Source: Lutibacter flavus
Lineage (GTDB): Bacteria; Bacteroidota; Bacteroidia; Flavobacteriales; Flavobacteriaceae
DNA: 64,000 bases
Assembly (NCBI RefSeq): GCF_900188355.1
Contig: NZ_FZNX01000004.1
Span: 124,001 to 188,000 of the forward strand
Direction of reading: 5' to 3'
A program made the position numbers and the translations under genes. Below the pieces are notes generated by a model. The model had not been told where the DNA came from and did not search any database. It saw nothing but the letters and a program-made list of their open reading frames with translations. Positions 52,623 to 62,314 of this stretch are shown here, piece after piece. Position 1 is the stretch's first letter. Every line of letters starts with the position of its first letter.

Positions 52623-53294
52623 ATGAGAAAGATTACTGTAAAAAATTTAATTGATTTTAAACGAAAAAGTGATAAATCAAGAATCACTTTTGTAAATAAC
52701 TTAAAAAAAGAGAAAAATCCTGAAAGTGAGTCTGGAGGAGATTATTGGATAACAAGCTTGAGTGCTATAAGTAACACTTTCAAAACTGAAAATCTGGAAT
52801 TATTAGATGAAAAAATTGAGAAATTACAAGGAAAAATAAGCATTGCAAAAGACAAAAGAGTTAAAGACCAATTTCAACGCAATATCGATATTCTTGAAAA
52901 CTTCAAAGAATTTGATTTAAAGGAAATTAAGCCTAATTCAAAATTGAATTATATTAAACAGCATAAATTTGATATGATATTTGATATTAAAGGACTACCA
53001 ATTGAATCAAGACCACGTTTCATATTTTCATATTCAGGAACTAATGACAAAGAAATCGGTGGAATTTGGTTTGTAGCTAAATTGAAAGGTTATTCAAAAA
53101 CCGAACTAGGAATGTTTTCAGAAATGATTTTTAGATATTTAGAAAAAGTTTATTCGAGTCAATATTTCGTAAATCCTGAAAACTGCGTTGCTGTAGATGT
53201 TACAGATGGAAAAGGTGTTAAATACAAAGAAATTATTGATAAGAAAATCCCGAGTATAATTGAATCAACAATTGAGGAATTAAAAAAAGTATAA
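52623..53294 (+). CDS. Hypothetical protein (cassette cargo)
   Basis: I do not recognise this 223-residue soluble protein. The N-terminal half is charged and probably helical (LLDEKIEKLQGKISIAKDKR); the C-terminal half looks alpha/beta (FDMIFDIKGLPIESRPRFIF, GGIWFVAKLKGYSKTELGMF, NPENCVAVDVTDG). The NPENCVAVDV stretch resembles a strand-turn found in small nuclease-like or toxin folds, but no catalytic set can be named. The gene is alone between two cassette-like repeats. Confidence 0.7.
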   Translation: MRKITVKNLIDFKRKSDKSRITFVNNLKKEKNPESESGGDYWITSLSAISNTFKTENLELLDEKIEKLQGKISIAKDKRVKDQFQRNIDILENFKEFDLKEIKPNSKLNYIKQHKFDMIFDIKGLPIESRPRFIFSYSGTNDKEIGGIWFVAKLKGYSKTELGMFSEMIFRYLEKVYSSQYFVNPENCVAVDVTDGKGVKYKEIIDKKIPSIIESTIEELKKV

Positions 53295-53296
53295 AC

Positions 53297-53434
53297 TACA
53301 GCTAACACCTCCTAAAATTTATGCTTAAATTTGAACTAGTATTAACGACAAACATTCAACTAACAATTTGCTACAACCGAAAAATTTCCGATGTTCTAGT
53401 CACACAAATCTCATGAAAACTCATTGTGCGGCAT
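53297..53434. repeat. Cassette-like repeat, copy 2
   Basis: Left end ACAGCTAACACC, right end CATTGTGCGGCATGC. The body matches copy 1. Right after it the next large gene begins, so the two genes may be successive units separated by this site. Its shape (short complementary ends around a partly palindromic body, such as CGAAAAATTTCCG) is reminiscent of integron attC sites. Confidence 0.65.
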
Positions 53435-53455
53435 GCAACTCACTCATGTAAAAAT

Positions 53456-56400
53456 ATGAACGAAAAAGAAAAATTTCCAACTCCTTCGCAATTTTATAGA
53501 AATATAAGACCTGAATTTTTTTCAGATTCTAAAACAGAATCCAAAGTTCTATTAACTAAAGAACAATTGGCTTTGGAAATAAGTCAAATTTCTACGAACC
53601 AAAAACATGATAGTTTTGAAAACCTTTGTCGAAGATTAGCTGAAAAATTAATCACACCTAATTTAATACCACAAGTTGGACCAACAGGTGGTGGAGATGG
53701 AAAAACAGATTCAGAAACATATCCAGTCTCTAACTATATTTCTGATAGATGGTTTATCAGTGAAAATAAGTGGAACGAAAATGAGAATTGGGCATTTGCT
53801 ATAAGTGCTAAAAAAGATTGGAAACCAAAAGTTAAATCTGATGTAAAAAAAATTGTTGAAACAAATAGAGGTTACACAAAAACATATTTTTTTTCAAATC
53901 AAAAAATTCGTAGCAAGGATAAAAAAGAAACTCAAGACTTGATTAAAGATAAATACGGAATTGAACTAATCATTCTTGATGCTGAATGGATAATTGAAAA
54001 GGTTTATAGTAACCACCTTTTAAATGAAGTAATCGACAGTTTAAACCTATCACCTTTACATCGAGAAGAAAAAAAAATAGGAGCAAATGACTTGCAAAGA
54101 ATTGAAAAACTATCTGAAATTGAAGAAATAATAAATAGCTCAGATAGAACTTTCGAAGTTGACTTTCAATTAGTAGAGGATTGTTTAGAAAGTGCCATGT
54201 TATCTAGAATGATAGAATTGCCAAAGACAGAAGTTATAGGAAAATTCGAAAGAGCAAAAAGGTTTGTCAATAAACTAAATAGTGTACAGCAAAAAATAAG
54301 AATACATTATCAACTTGCTTGGACATTAATCAATTGGTATGACGATTATAAATCTTTTTATGAAGAGTTCTTAATTGTAAAAGAATTAGTTCAAAAACAT
54401 CCAAACTTAAACAATCTAGAATTTTATTTGAATCTTTCAAATATTCTTAAGACTGTGTCACATCTTGAAGATTCAAAGCATGTACTTATAATTGACATCA
54501 AAAAAGAAGAGCAAGATTTTAGAACATTCATAACTAAATGTTCTAAAAACAAAGAGAAACCATCTACTTCCCTACTTGCTAAATTTTATTTATCATTCTT
54601 CCAATTGAGACAGAAAATAGAAAATGAAGTATCTGTTTCCGATGAATTGATAAAACTTAAAGAATACTTTGAATTAAGCGAAAAACATTTAGATATACCA
54701 TTTGAGCAATTAAAAGAGTTTATTAATGTTTATGATAAAATTCTTCCTGACAATGAAGATTATGATGATTTGATTCTTGTCATTGCGGAATTAGAATCAA
54801 CTAGAGTCTCTGAATTATCTTCAGGTAAAATTTATTTAAATAGAGGAAGTACAAAATTAAAGAACGATTTAAATAAAGAAAGTTTAGTCTTTTTTGGAAA
54901 AGCCGTAAGAAAGCTAGCTAAAGAAGAAACACAAGACGAATTTTATTTTTGCTTAATGCTATTAAGTGAAGCATATTCGAATTTAGGCTTACATTGGGCT
55001 GCTAATAATTGTGTAATTTCTGCAATTAACCTTTATATTAACGAATTCTTTACTACAGGTACAATCAATCGAAGATTGTACAACAGTATTGAACAAATTT
55101 TAAAAAATGAAGTTATACTTGGTCGTATTCCTATATTACTAACTTGGTATGAATTATTTAACGTTATAAAATATTATTTCGAATCAGAAAAAAATTTGGA
55201 AAATGAAGAAATGTCTATTGAAAACCTTATAGATGGTTGTCTTTCTACAAGGTTATTAAATACAGACTTTAAAAATTTCAAAGAATTAGTAGATTTATCA
55301 GATATATTAACTAAAAATGAACTTTGGCTAAGTGCTGATTCAGTTTTATATTTATTGGGACATGAAGATTTAATAGAAATTAATGAGTCTAGAAGCCCTT
55401 CATATACAAAAGAAAATTTCAAAGAATTCTATAATAAATTAGCAAACCAACCTTCTGTAGAACAAATGGCTTTTGAGACCAATTTTTTAAATAAAAATGA
55501 AATAACATCCTACACTAGAATACTAGGAATCAAATTTATCATTAATTCAAAAGATGATATACAACTTTTAATTTTAGGAGAAACTATTTTTGCTTATTTG
55601 GAATCATTTTTAGCCACTGCTTTTGAGGATGTATTTCCATTATCAGAAAAAATCACCTTAAACATTAAATATGAGAAATTAGATGAATTCTTTGAAATAA
55701 AACATGAGAATAAAAATTTATTTGACTTATTCATTAATCAAAATTATGAGTATACTTCAAAAGACATTCCTGAATTAATGGACAAACTAATACCTTTAAT
55801 TATAGGAAGCAATTACATGTTTAAAGATTATAAAGAGTTTTTTGAGAATTTATACAAAAATGACGAAGTTCACGAAAGGTTAACTCTAATAGTTGAACAT
55901 AAAAATTTCTTAACAAATACCTTAACTTCAAACCCAAAATTCTTTCTTAAAAACTGGATAAAAGAAAATAATAAAAACTTTCCTTTAAAAAGAACCTCAA
56001 ACCCTATTGAAATATCTATATCTAATTTGGAAAAAGATGTAGCAGATAAAGGAAAACCAGATTTTAATTCTGCAACTCATAAAAACATGAGAGCAGAAAC
56101 AATAATTGACACTTATTTATGGGACAAAGCTAAGTGGAAAGCTTTTGGTTTTGTGGCATTGCCACAACCAAACCCATTTGGTATTATGTTAACTTTTGAA
56201 AATGAAGAGGCAGGAAAAAAAGTATTTGAAAATTGGATAAAAGAATACGGGAAAATTGATAAAGAGGAAACAATATCGATATCAATAATTAAAGGCATTA
56301 GAAAAGACAAACCATATTGGTATAAAGTTTTAGTAAGTAAGAATATTAAAAAAAATCCAATCAAAGATGGAGGTTTTGTTTCTTTATCATCTCGATTTCA

Positions 56401-56683
56401 TAGAATGGAGCCTACTAACAGTAACAATTTAGATAATCTTAGTAATGGTTATAAATATTTTAATAAATACTTATTAATTCCTGCACATGTTGATAAAGAT
56501 TTTAATGTAAAACCATTCCCTGAATTAGGAATACTTAAAACTAAACTAAAATTTATTAATGCTTGGGAAATTGGACTTCACGACCCGGAAAGTGTTGTTA
56601 TAACAGCAGATGACATACCTATTATTCCATCTAATATAGATAATGCTCCAATCTTAAAATTGCTAAAAGAAAAAAGAAAATGA
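53456..56683 (+). CDS. Large protein with restriction-endonuclease-like N-terminal domain
   Basis: I take the ATG at 53456, giving 1075 residues, over an upstream GTG inside the repeat. Residues about 52-160 look like a PD-(D/E)xK nuclease of the Mrr type: HDSFENLCRRLAEKLITPNL, then VGPTGGGDGKTDSE with Asp81 and Asp85, then WAFAISAKKDWKPKVKSDVK with Lys119. The usual acidic residue two before the lysine is Ser117, so it may be a variant site. From about 230 to 700 the protein is helical and could form TPR-like repeats (LMLLSEAYSNLGLHWAANNC). The C-terminus (about 870-1075) has a globular part, FGIMLTFENEEAGKKVFENW. It is a candidate single-gene defence or DNA-processing protein; no such function is proven. 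Confidence 0.7.
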   Translation: MNEKEKFPTPSQFYRNIRPEFFSDSKTESKVLLTKEQLALEISQISTNQKHDSFENLCRRLAEKLITPNLIPQVGPTGGGDGKTDSETYPVSNYISDRWFISENKWNENENWAFAISAKKDWKPKVKSDVKKIVETNRGYTKTYFFSNQKIRSKDKKETQDLIKDKYGIELIILDAEWIIEKVYSNHLLNEVIDSLNLSPLHREEKKIGANDLQRIEKLSEIEEIINSSDRTFEVDFQLVEDCLESAMLSRMIELPKTEVIGKFERAKRFVNKLNSVQQKIRIHYQLAWTLINWYDDYKSFYEEFLIVKELVQKHPNLNNLEFYLNLSNILKTVSHLEDSKHVLIIDIKKEEQDFRTFITKCSKNKEKPSTSLLAKFYLSFFQLRQKIENEVSVSDELIKLKEYFELSEKHLDIPFEQLKEFINVYDKILPDNEDYDDLILVIAELESTRVSELSSGKIYLNRGSTKLKNDLNKESLVFFGKAVRKLAKEETQDEFYFCLMLLSEAYSNLGLHWAANNCVISAINLYINEFFTTGTINRRLYNSIEQILKNEVILGRIPILLTWYELFNVIKYYFESEKNLENEEMSIENLIDGCLSTRLLNTDFKNFKELVDLSDILTKNELWLSADSVLYLLGHEDLIEINESRSPSYTKENFKEFYNKLANQPSVEQMAFETNFLNKNEITSYTRILGIKFIINSKDDIQLLILGETIFAYLESFLATAFEDVFPLSEKITLNIKYEKLDEFFEIKHENKNLFDLFINQNYEYTSKDIPELMDKLIPLIIGSNYMFKDYKEFFENLYKNDEVHERLTLIVEHKNFLTNTLTSNPKFFLKNWIKENNKNFPLKRTSNPIEISISNLEKDVADKGKPDFNSATHKNMRAETIIDTYLWDKAKWKAFGFVALPQPNPFGIMLTFENEEAGKKVFENWIKEYGKIDKEETISISIIKGIRKDKPYWYKVLVSKNIKKNPIKDGGFVSLSSRFHRMEPTNSNNLDNLSNGYKYFNKYLLIPAHVDKDFNVKPFPELGILKTKLKFINAWEIGLHDPESVVITADDIPIIPSNIDNAPILKLLKEKRK

Positions 56684-56779
56684 GAAAATAGCACGACCGC
56701 ACAAAAATGGAAATCGTTTCACAAGTCTATAATTAAAACTTTGAAAGCTTTAAAATACTGATCTTGATAAGTTTAAATT

Positions 56780-57001
56780 TTAATCAAAAAAATATTTTAT
56801 ATCTATCTTAAAAACTTTTGCTATTTTGTGTAGTGTAATAACCGTAGTATTTATTTCAGCCCTTTCAATTCTACCAACTTGATTTTTTGGAATACCTGCT
56901 TCTATAGAAAGATCAAATTGAGAAAGGTTATTTTCATTTCTTAGAGCTCTTAACTTATTACCTATTCTTCTTAATAGAATTTTTTCAGTTTTTGTTTCCA
57001 T
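56780..57001 (-). CDS. XRE family HTH regulator (small)
   Basis: From the ATG at 57001 the protein has 73 residues, nearly all one HTH domain: RIGNKLRALRNENNLSQFDL, SIEAGIPKNQVGRIERAEIN and TTVITLHKIAKVFKIDIKYF. Such short Cro/CI-like proteins regulate nearby genes on mobile elements. It faces the large nuclease-like gene tail to tail with 96 bases between them, and could regulate it or the island. Confidence 0.88.
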   Translation of the reverse strand: METKTEKILLRRIGNKLRALRNENNLSQFDLSIEAGIPKNQVGRIERAEINTTVITLHKIAKVFKIDIKYFFD

Positions 57002-57140
57002 TTTATAAAGGTGATATACTAAATAAAAATAAAAGGACACATATATGTGTTTTGATAGATATTTTTATTATATTTGTTTTAATTATATAAATTTGCGATT
57101 CTTCATATAGAAAATATTTGAAGCATTCGCTTTGAATCTC
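57002..57140. promoter_or_regulatory. Upstream region of the XRE regulator
   Basis: AT-rich stretch with likely minus-strand promoter activity for the regulator. No clean -7 or operator repeat was found. Confidence 0.3.
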
Positions 57141-57248
57141 GTATCAGAAAACTGGTAATTTTAAGTACACGAGATGATAAGTTTAGATGCTCACGACCTA
57201 GGCGTGGGCTCACTTATTCGTGTACGGGTATACCAGTACCTCTGATAC
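57141..57248. ncRNA. Long foldback element, possible structured RNA or recombination site
   Basis: A set of nested complementary segments covers 108 bases: GTATCAGA (57141-57148) with TCTGATAC (57241-57248); ACTGGTA (57151) with TACCAGT (57231); GTACACGA (57165) with TCGTGTAC (57218); GATAAG (57176) with CTTATT (57213, with one G-T pair); and GCTCACG (57189) with CGTGGGC (57203), around an ACCTAGG loop. No open frame covers it. Its orientation cannot be read from the sequence. It may be a structured RNA, a foldback transposable element or an integrase target. Confidence 0.55.
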
Positions 57249-57751
57249 AATAAGCTGAGTTCTACGCCATTTTTTATTATTGGTAAATTCTCCGCTTTTA
57301 TTCTTAGCACCGTTTTAATTGTTTTTATTTTTTGAATTGCAGGGTTTAACATTTAATTAGCATGCAACAAACACTATGTACATTAAATCAATTAAAAGAC
57401 TATAGGTATATTCATATACCAGCGGTTTCTGTGTTTGACATTCTATTTATAAAAAAACCAAAGAACCCAATTTAGGCACTTTGTTATGGGATTGACGTTA
57501 CACACATTTTCGGATTACGCAATCATTTTTTATCCCATAACCACACGAATCTTCATTTTAATTGTATCCGAACAAATTACGTTTTAAAAGCCTAAAGTTT
57601 AGATGCTTTTAGGTATCCTTTTGTCCAATAGTTAGTGTTAAAACTAAACTATTAGTAAAAAATGGATGTTTAAAAGGATCATTAAAAGCAGTATTTAAAG
57701 CCAAACTAACAAAACCAACATGCCAATGAATAAACATTAAATAAAAAAACA
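57249..57751. other. Gene-free stretch upstream of the SusC gene, with an inverted repeat
   Basis: No gene is supported in these 500 bases. GTTATGGGAT (57483-57492) and ATCCCATAAC (57532-57541) are exact complements with a 39-base gap, a plausible stem or operator. Such long leaders are common before SusC genes. No sigma/anti-sigma gene pair or AraC/HTCS regulator is seen here. Confidence 0.45.
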
Positions 57752-57785
57752 CCTCCTAAATAACTTTCGCAGGGTCACTAGGAGG
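57752..57785 (+). promoter_or_regulatory. Leader hairpin before the SusC gene
   Basis: CCTCCTA and TAGGAGG are perfect 7-base arms around a 20-base loop, ending 45 bases before the SusC ATG. It has no T run close by, so it may be a 5' UTR element instead of a terminator. Confidence 0.45.
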
Positions 57786-57830
57786 CTTAATTACGATTAA
57801 ACAATTAATTATTTAACCTAATTCAAAATT

Positions 57831-60800
57831 ATGAAAAAAATTCTTATTAATATAGGAAGGAGCGCTCTGTGCTATGCTTTTTACTTTATGCTTCTCTTTA
57901 ATGTTACACATTTATTGGCAAACAATCTTAGTATAGAATACAATGCCTCTAAGTTACTAAGCATTCAACAAATCAATATAAGTGGTACTATAACAGATAT
58001 TAAAGGAACTCCTGTAGCGGGTGCTACCATACAAATTAAAAACACCAATAAAGGGAGCGTGTCAGATGTTGATGGTAGCTATACTATAGCAGCTTTAGCT
58101 GGTGATATTTTGGTGTTTTCTGCACTTGGATATAAATCAAAGACTGTTCTTGTTGATAACCAATTAACCATTAACATTCAACTAATGGATGCTATTACTT
58201 TACTAGAAGAAGTTACTTTAAATGCTGGGTATTATAAGGTAAAGGATAAGGAACGTACTGGTAGTATTGAGAAAATAAAAGCAACAGCTATAGAAAAACA
58301 ACCTGTTACCAATATGTTAGCAACGATGCAGGGACGTATGGCAGGTGTAAATATTACGCAAACCACCGGAACGCCTGGAGGAGGTTTTGAAGTTCAAATT
58401 CGAGGTCAAAATAGTTTAAGATTCGATGGAAACAGACCTTTGTATATTATTGATGGAGTTCCTTATGCTTCAGACCCTATTGGAACAGGAATTAATTCCC
58501 CCGTATTGCCAACACAACCTTCACCACTTAGTAGTATTAATCCAAGCCAAATAGAAAGTATAGAAGTATTGAAAGATGCTGATGCGACTGCAATTTACGG
58601 TTCTCGTGGAGCAAATGGTGTGGTATTAATAACTACTAAAAAAGGAAAAGAAGGTGAAATACGATTTTCTTCAAGTATATCTCAAGGGGTTGGAAAAGTA
58701 ACTCAATTTATGAACTTATTAAAAACACCAGAGTATATAGCAATGCGAGAAGAAGCCTATGCAAATGACGGAATTACAGATATCCCATATTATGCCTATG
58801 ATATCAATGGAACTTGGGATAAAACGAGATATACCGATTGGCAAAAGGAATTACTAGGTGGTACAGCTATGATTACAGATATTCAATCAGCTATTTCTGG
58901 AGGAACAGCTCAAACACAATTTTTATTAAGTGGAAATTTCAACAAACAAACCACAGTTTATCCGGGAGATTTTGGTTATAAAAAAGGAAATGTTTTGCTT
59001 AATTTAAGTCATACAACTGAGAATAAAAAATTCACTTCTACAGTATCAGTTGGATACACTTCACAAAAAAATAACCAACCAAGAATGGATCTTATGAGGG
59101 AAGCGGTAAGTATTCCGCCAAACGCTCCTGCATTGTACAATGATGATGGTTCGCTGAATTGGGAGAACAATACGTTTAATAATCCCTTAAGAAATCTTGA
59201 AGGTTTATATGAAGTAAAACTCAATGATATGATTGCTAATATGGTGCTTTCTTATCAGTTTACAGATAATTTGCAGCTAAAAATAAATACGGGCTATACA
59301 ACGCTTAATAATAATGAAACAACGACCATTCCATCAACAGAATACAATCCAGCTTACGGTTTAGGAGCCGAATTTTCAAGCCTTATTGCAAGTCAAGCAA
59401 CCCGGGAATCATGGATTATAGAACCTCAATTAAATTGGAATAAAACAATAGGAAAAGGAAAATTAACAGCTTTGCTAGGAAGTACGTTCCAATCACAAAA
59501 AGGAAATCAGCTGGTGCAGTACGCTTTTGGATTTACAAGTAATAGTTTAATTTATAATCTTGCATCTGCTTCCAATGTTTACACACTGACAAGCGAGGAA
59601 TCAGCATATAAATACCAAGCCTTTTTTACACGATTAAATTACAATTGGCAGGAAAAATATATTGTGAACCTTACAGGTAGAAGAGATGGTTCAAGTCGAT
59701 TTGGTCCAGGAAAACAATTTGCTAATTTTTGGGCTGTTGGTGCGGCTTGGTTATTTTCTAAAGAAAAGGTTTTAGAAAATAGTAAGATTCTAAGTTTTGG
59801 AAAATTAAGGGCAAGTTATGGGATCACTGGAAGCGATCAAATTGGCGATTACCAATATTTAGATAACTATATTTCTACTGGAATTAATTATAATGGAGTT
59901 ATTGGATTACAGCCAGCACGCTTATTCAATCCCGAATTTGGATGGGAGACCAATAAAAAAATGGAGGTTGCTTTGGAAGCAGGATTCTTAAAAGAGCGTG
60001 TTTTTTTAACTACAGCTTGGTATAACAATCGATCTTCAAATCAATTGTCTGGAATGCCATTACCAGGAACTACAGGATTTACTTCCTTACAATCCAATAT
60101 GGATGCGACCGTTCAAAATAGCGGGATAGAAGTTACCCTTCGAACAGTAAACATACAAAAAGATGAATTTAGCTGGATTAGTAATTTCAATTCCACTTGG
60201 GCGCGAAATAAACTGATAGAATATCCAGACTTAGAAAGTTCCACCTATGCAAACCAATATGTAATTGGACAGCCCTTGAACATTCAAAAAGTGTATCATT
60301 TTACAGGTGTTGATCCTCAAACAGGAATCTATACTTTTAAAGATGTGAATGATGATGGAATGCTCACTGGAATTGAAGATAAAACAACCATCAAAGATTT
60401 TAATCCTCAATATTTTGGTGGGTTGCAAAATCAACTAAAATACAAAGACTGGCAACTAGATTTTTTGTTTCAGTTTGTCAAGCAAATAAATTATAACGCT
60501 GCATCTTATTTTGGGTTACCAGGATCACAAACCAACCAACCAGTCAATGTGTTAAATCATTGGCAGCAATCAGGTGATATTGCTCCATACCCAATCCTTA
60601 CAGATGGAAGTAACAGTGAAGCAGTAGCTGCTTATTATAAGTATTTTGAAAGCGACGGAGCAATTAGCGATGCTTCATATATACGCTTAAAAAATATATC
60701 GTTGACCTATGATGTACCATTAAAAAAGTATCAATGTAAACTTTTTTTAGAAGGCCAAAATCTACTAACCTTCACAAAATATGAGGGTGCAGATCCAGAA

Positions 60801-60866
60801 TTTAAGTCAGCAGGTTTTTTACCACCCTTACGAGTTTTTTCAGCGGGTGTAAAAGTTAGTTTTTAA
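57831..60866 (+). CDS. SusC/RagA family TonB-linked outer membrane transporter
   Basis: The 1011-residue protein has an N-terminal signal region (about 1-30), a carboxypeptidase-like extension (about 48-120: ISGTITDIKGTPVAGATIQI) and a plug domain with GGGFEVQIRGQNSLRFDGNR and IDGVPYASDPIGTG. SIEVLKDADATAIYGSRGAN follows, then a large beta barrel ending LRVFSAGVKVSF. Such proteins import large ligands (glycans or peptides) using TonB energy, with a SusD partner, which is the next gene. Downstream an S9 peptidase suggests a peptide substrate. Confidence 0.96.
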   Translation: MKKILINIGRSALCYAFYFMLLFNVTHLLANNLSIEYNASKLLSIQQINISGTITDIKGTPVAGATIQIKNTNKGSVSDVDGSYTIAALAGDILVFSALGYKSKTVLVDNQLTINIQLMDAITLLEEVTLNAGYYKVKDKERTGSIEKIKATAIEKQPVTNMLATMQGRMAGVNITQTTGTPGGGFEVQIRGQNSLRFDGNRPLYIIDGVPYASDPIGTGINSPVLPTQPSPLSSINPSQIESIEVLKDADATAIYGSRGANGVVLITTKKGKEGEIRFSSSISQGVGKVTQFMNLLKTPEYIAMREEAYANDGITDIPYYAYDINGTWDKTRYTDWQKELLGGTAMITDIQSAISGGTAQTQFLLSGNFNKQTTVYPGDFGYKKGNVLLNLSHTTENKKFTSTVSVGYTSQKNNQPRMDLMREAVSIPPNAPALYNDDGSLNWENNTFNNPLRNLEGLYEVKLNDMIANMVLSYQFTDNLQLKINTGYTTLNNNETTTIPSTEYNPAYGLGAEFSSLIASQATRESWIIEPQLNWNKTIGKGKLTALLGSTFQSQKGNQLVQYAFGFTSNSLIYNLASASNVYTLTSEESAYKYQAFFTRLNYNWQEKYIVNLTGRRDGSSRFGPGKQFANFWAVGAAWLFSKEKVLENSKILSFGKLRASYGITGSDQIGDYQYLDNYISTGINYNGVIGLQPARLFNPEFGWETNKKMEVALEAGFLKERVFLTTAWYNNRSSNQLSGMPLPGTTGFTSLQSNMDATVQNSGIEVTLRTVNIQKDEFSWISNFNSTWARNKLIEYPDLESSTYANQYVIGQPLNIQKVYHFTGVDPQTGIYTFKDVNDDGMLTGIEDKTTIKDFNPQYFGGLQNQLKYKDWQLDFLFQFVKQINYNAASYFGLPGSQTNQPVNVLNHWQQSGDIAPYPILTDGSNSEAVAAYYKYFESDGAISDASYIRLKNISLTYDVPLKKYQCKLFLEGQNLLTFTKYEGADPEFKSAGFLPPLRVFSAGVKVSF

Positions 60867-60883
60867 TTTAAAAAGAAGAAACA

Positions 60884-62314
60884 ATGAAAAAAATTAATAA
60901 CAATAATATAGATACGTTGAGTAAAAAAGATATTAGTTGGAGGTTAATAGTTGCAGTAATTTGCCTTTTAATTATTGTATTAGCAAGCTATAGTTGTGAT
61001 GATTTTGTGGAAGTAGAACTTCCAAATTCACAATTAACAGCGAATGGTGTTTTTGAGGAAAAAACAACCGCTGATGCAGCAATGACAGCTATTTATTCAA
61101 AAATTAGGGATGAAGGATTACTCACAGGAGGATCAACTGGGCTGTCACATTTATTAGGGAATTATACTGATGAACTTGACTTTTATGGAAATGCTCAAAA
61201 CGAAACAACCGCATTTTATAACAATGCTCTTATTGCATCAAACTCCAATGTGAGACAATTATGGAATAGCAGTTATAACCAAATTTATGCTGCCAATGCA
61301 GTTTTGGAAGGAGTGGAAAATTCGATTAATTTACCAATAGAGGATCGTAATCAATTAAAAGGGGAGGCTTTGTTTGTACGTGCATTAATTCATTTTTATC
61401 TAGCCAATATATTTGGAGCTATTCCATACATCACCACTACTGATTATGTTGAAAACCAACAAGCCAAAAGAGTACCATTGAATATTATATATGGAAGTAT
61501 CAAAACTGAACTAGAGGAAGCTGTACTACTTTTGCCAGAAAATGATATTTCTTACATTCGAGTGCGTCCTAATAAATATGCTTGTAATGCATTACTTGCA
61601 AGGGTGAATTTATATGCTGGACACTGGGAGGAAGCAGTCAGTGAGGCAACAACAGTGCTGAATAAAACAAGTATGTACGTTTTTGAACAAGACCTTGACA
61701 AAGTTTTTCTTAAAGAAAGTACAGCTACAATTTGGCAATTGAGTCCAGCTTTTGACAGTGGCAATACACTGGAAAGTGAAACTTTTAATTTCACAGTAGG
61801 TCCACCCCCTTTGTCAGCATTAAGCACTCATCTTGCAGAAGCATTTAATGCGGGTGATCAAAGAAAAATCCATTGGACAAAAACAGTGAGTGATGGCACA
61901 ACGAGTTGGATGCATCCATATAAATATAAATATTCTAATACAGGTTCTTCTGTTGAGAATTCTATTGTATTCCGTTTAGGAGAATTATATTTAATAAAGG
62001 CAGAAGCATTGGCACATTTAGGAGAACTTTCAAATGCTAAAGAAGCACTAAATCAAATAAGAAATAGAGCAGGCTTAAATAATACAACTGCACAAACACA
62101 AACAGAACTTTTAGCAGCTATTTTACAGGAGCGAAGATTTGAATTGTTTACGGAGTTTGGACATCGATTTTTTGACTTGAAGCGATTTGATAGTATTCAA
62201 TCTGTTTTGTCTGAAGTAAAGCCAGGTTGGGATACGAATGACATATTGTTCCCTATACCAGAAATAGAACTCAATCTAAATACAAATTTAACTCCTCAAA
62301 ACCCAGGTTACTAA
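60884..62314 (+). CDS. SusD/RagB family lipoprotein
   Basis: The 476-residue surface lipoprotein captures ligand for the SusC channel. The signal ends in LASYSCDDF, with the lipidated Cys at about 38 after a longer than usual N-terminal basic leader. SusD features are DAAMTAIYSKIRDEG, GEALFVRALIHFYLANIFGA, LGELYLIKAEALAHLGELSN and LLAAILQERRFELFTEFGHR. The gene is 17 bases after susC, and its stop overlaps the next start. Confidence 0.95.
   Translation: MKKINNNNIDTLSKKDISWRLIVAVICLLIIVLASYSCDDFVEVELPNSQLTANGVFEEKTTADAAMTAIYSKIRDEGLLTGGSTGLSHLLGNYTDELDFYGNAQNETTAFYNNALIASNSNVRQLWNSSYNQIYAANAVLEGVENSINLPIEDRNQLKGEALFVRALIHFYLANIFGAIPYITTTDYVENQQAKRVPLNIIYGSIKTELEEAVLLLPENDISYIRVRPNKYACNALLARVNLYAGHWEEAVSEATTVLNKTSMYVFEQDLDKVFLKESTATIWQLSPAFDSGNTLESETFNFTVGPPPLSALSTHLAEAFNAGDQRKIHWTKTVSDGTTSWMHPYKYKYSNTGSSVENSIVFRLGELYLIKAEALAHLGELSNAKEALNQIRNRAGLNNTTAQTQTELLAAILQERRFELFTEFGHRFFDLKRFDSIQSVLSEVKPGWDTNDILFPIPEIELNLNTNLTPQNPGY

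Noticed and set aside
57141..57248. 6S RNA as the identity of the foldback
   Set aside because: No large central bubble is seen and it is shorter than usual 6S RNA, so I report only a structured element.
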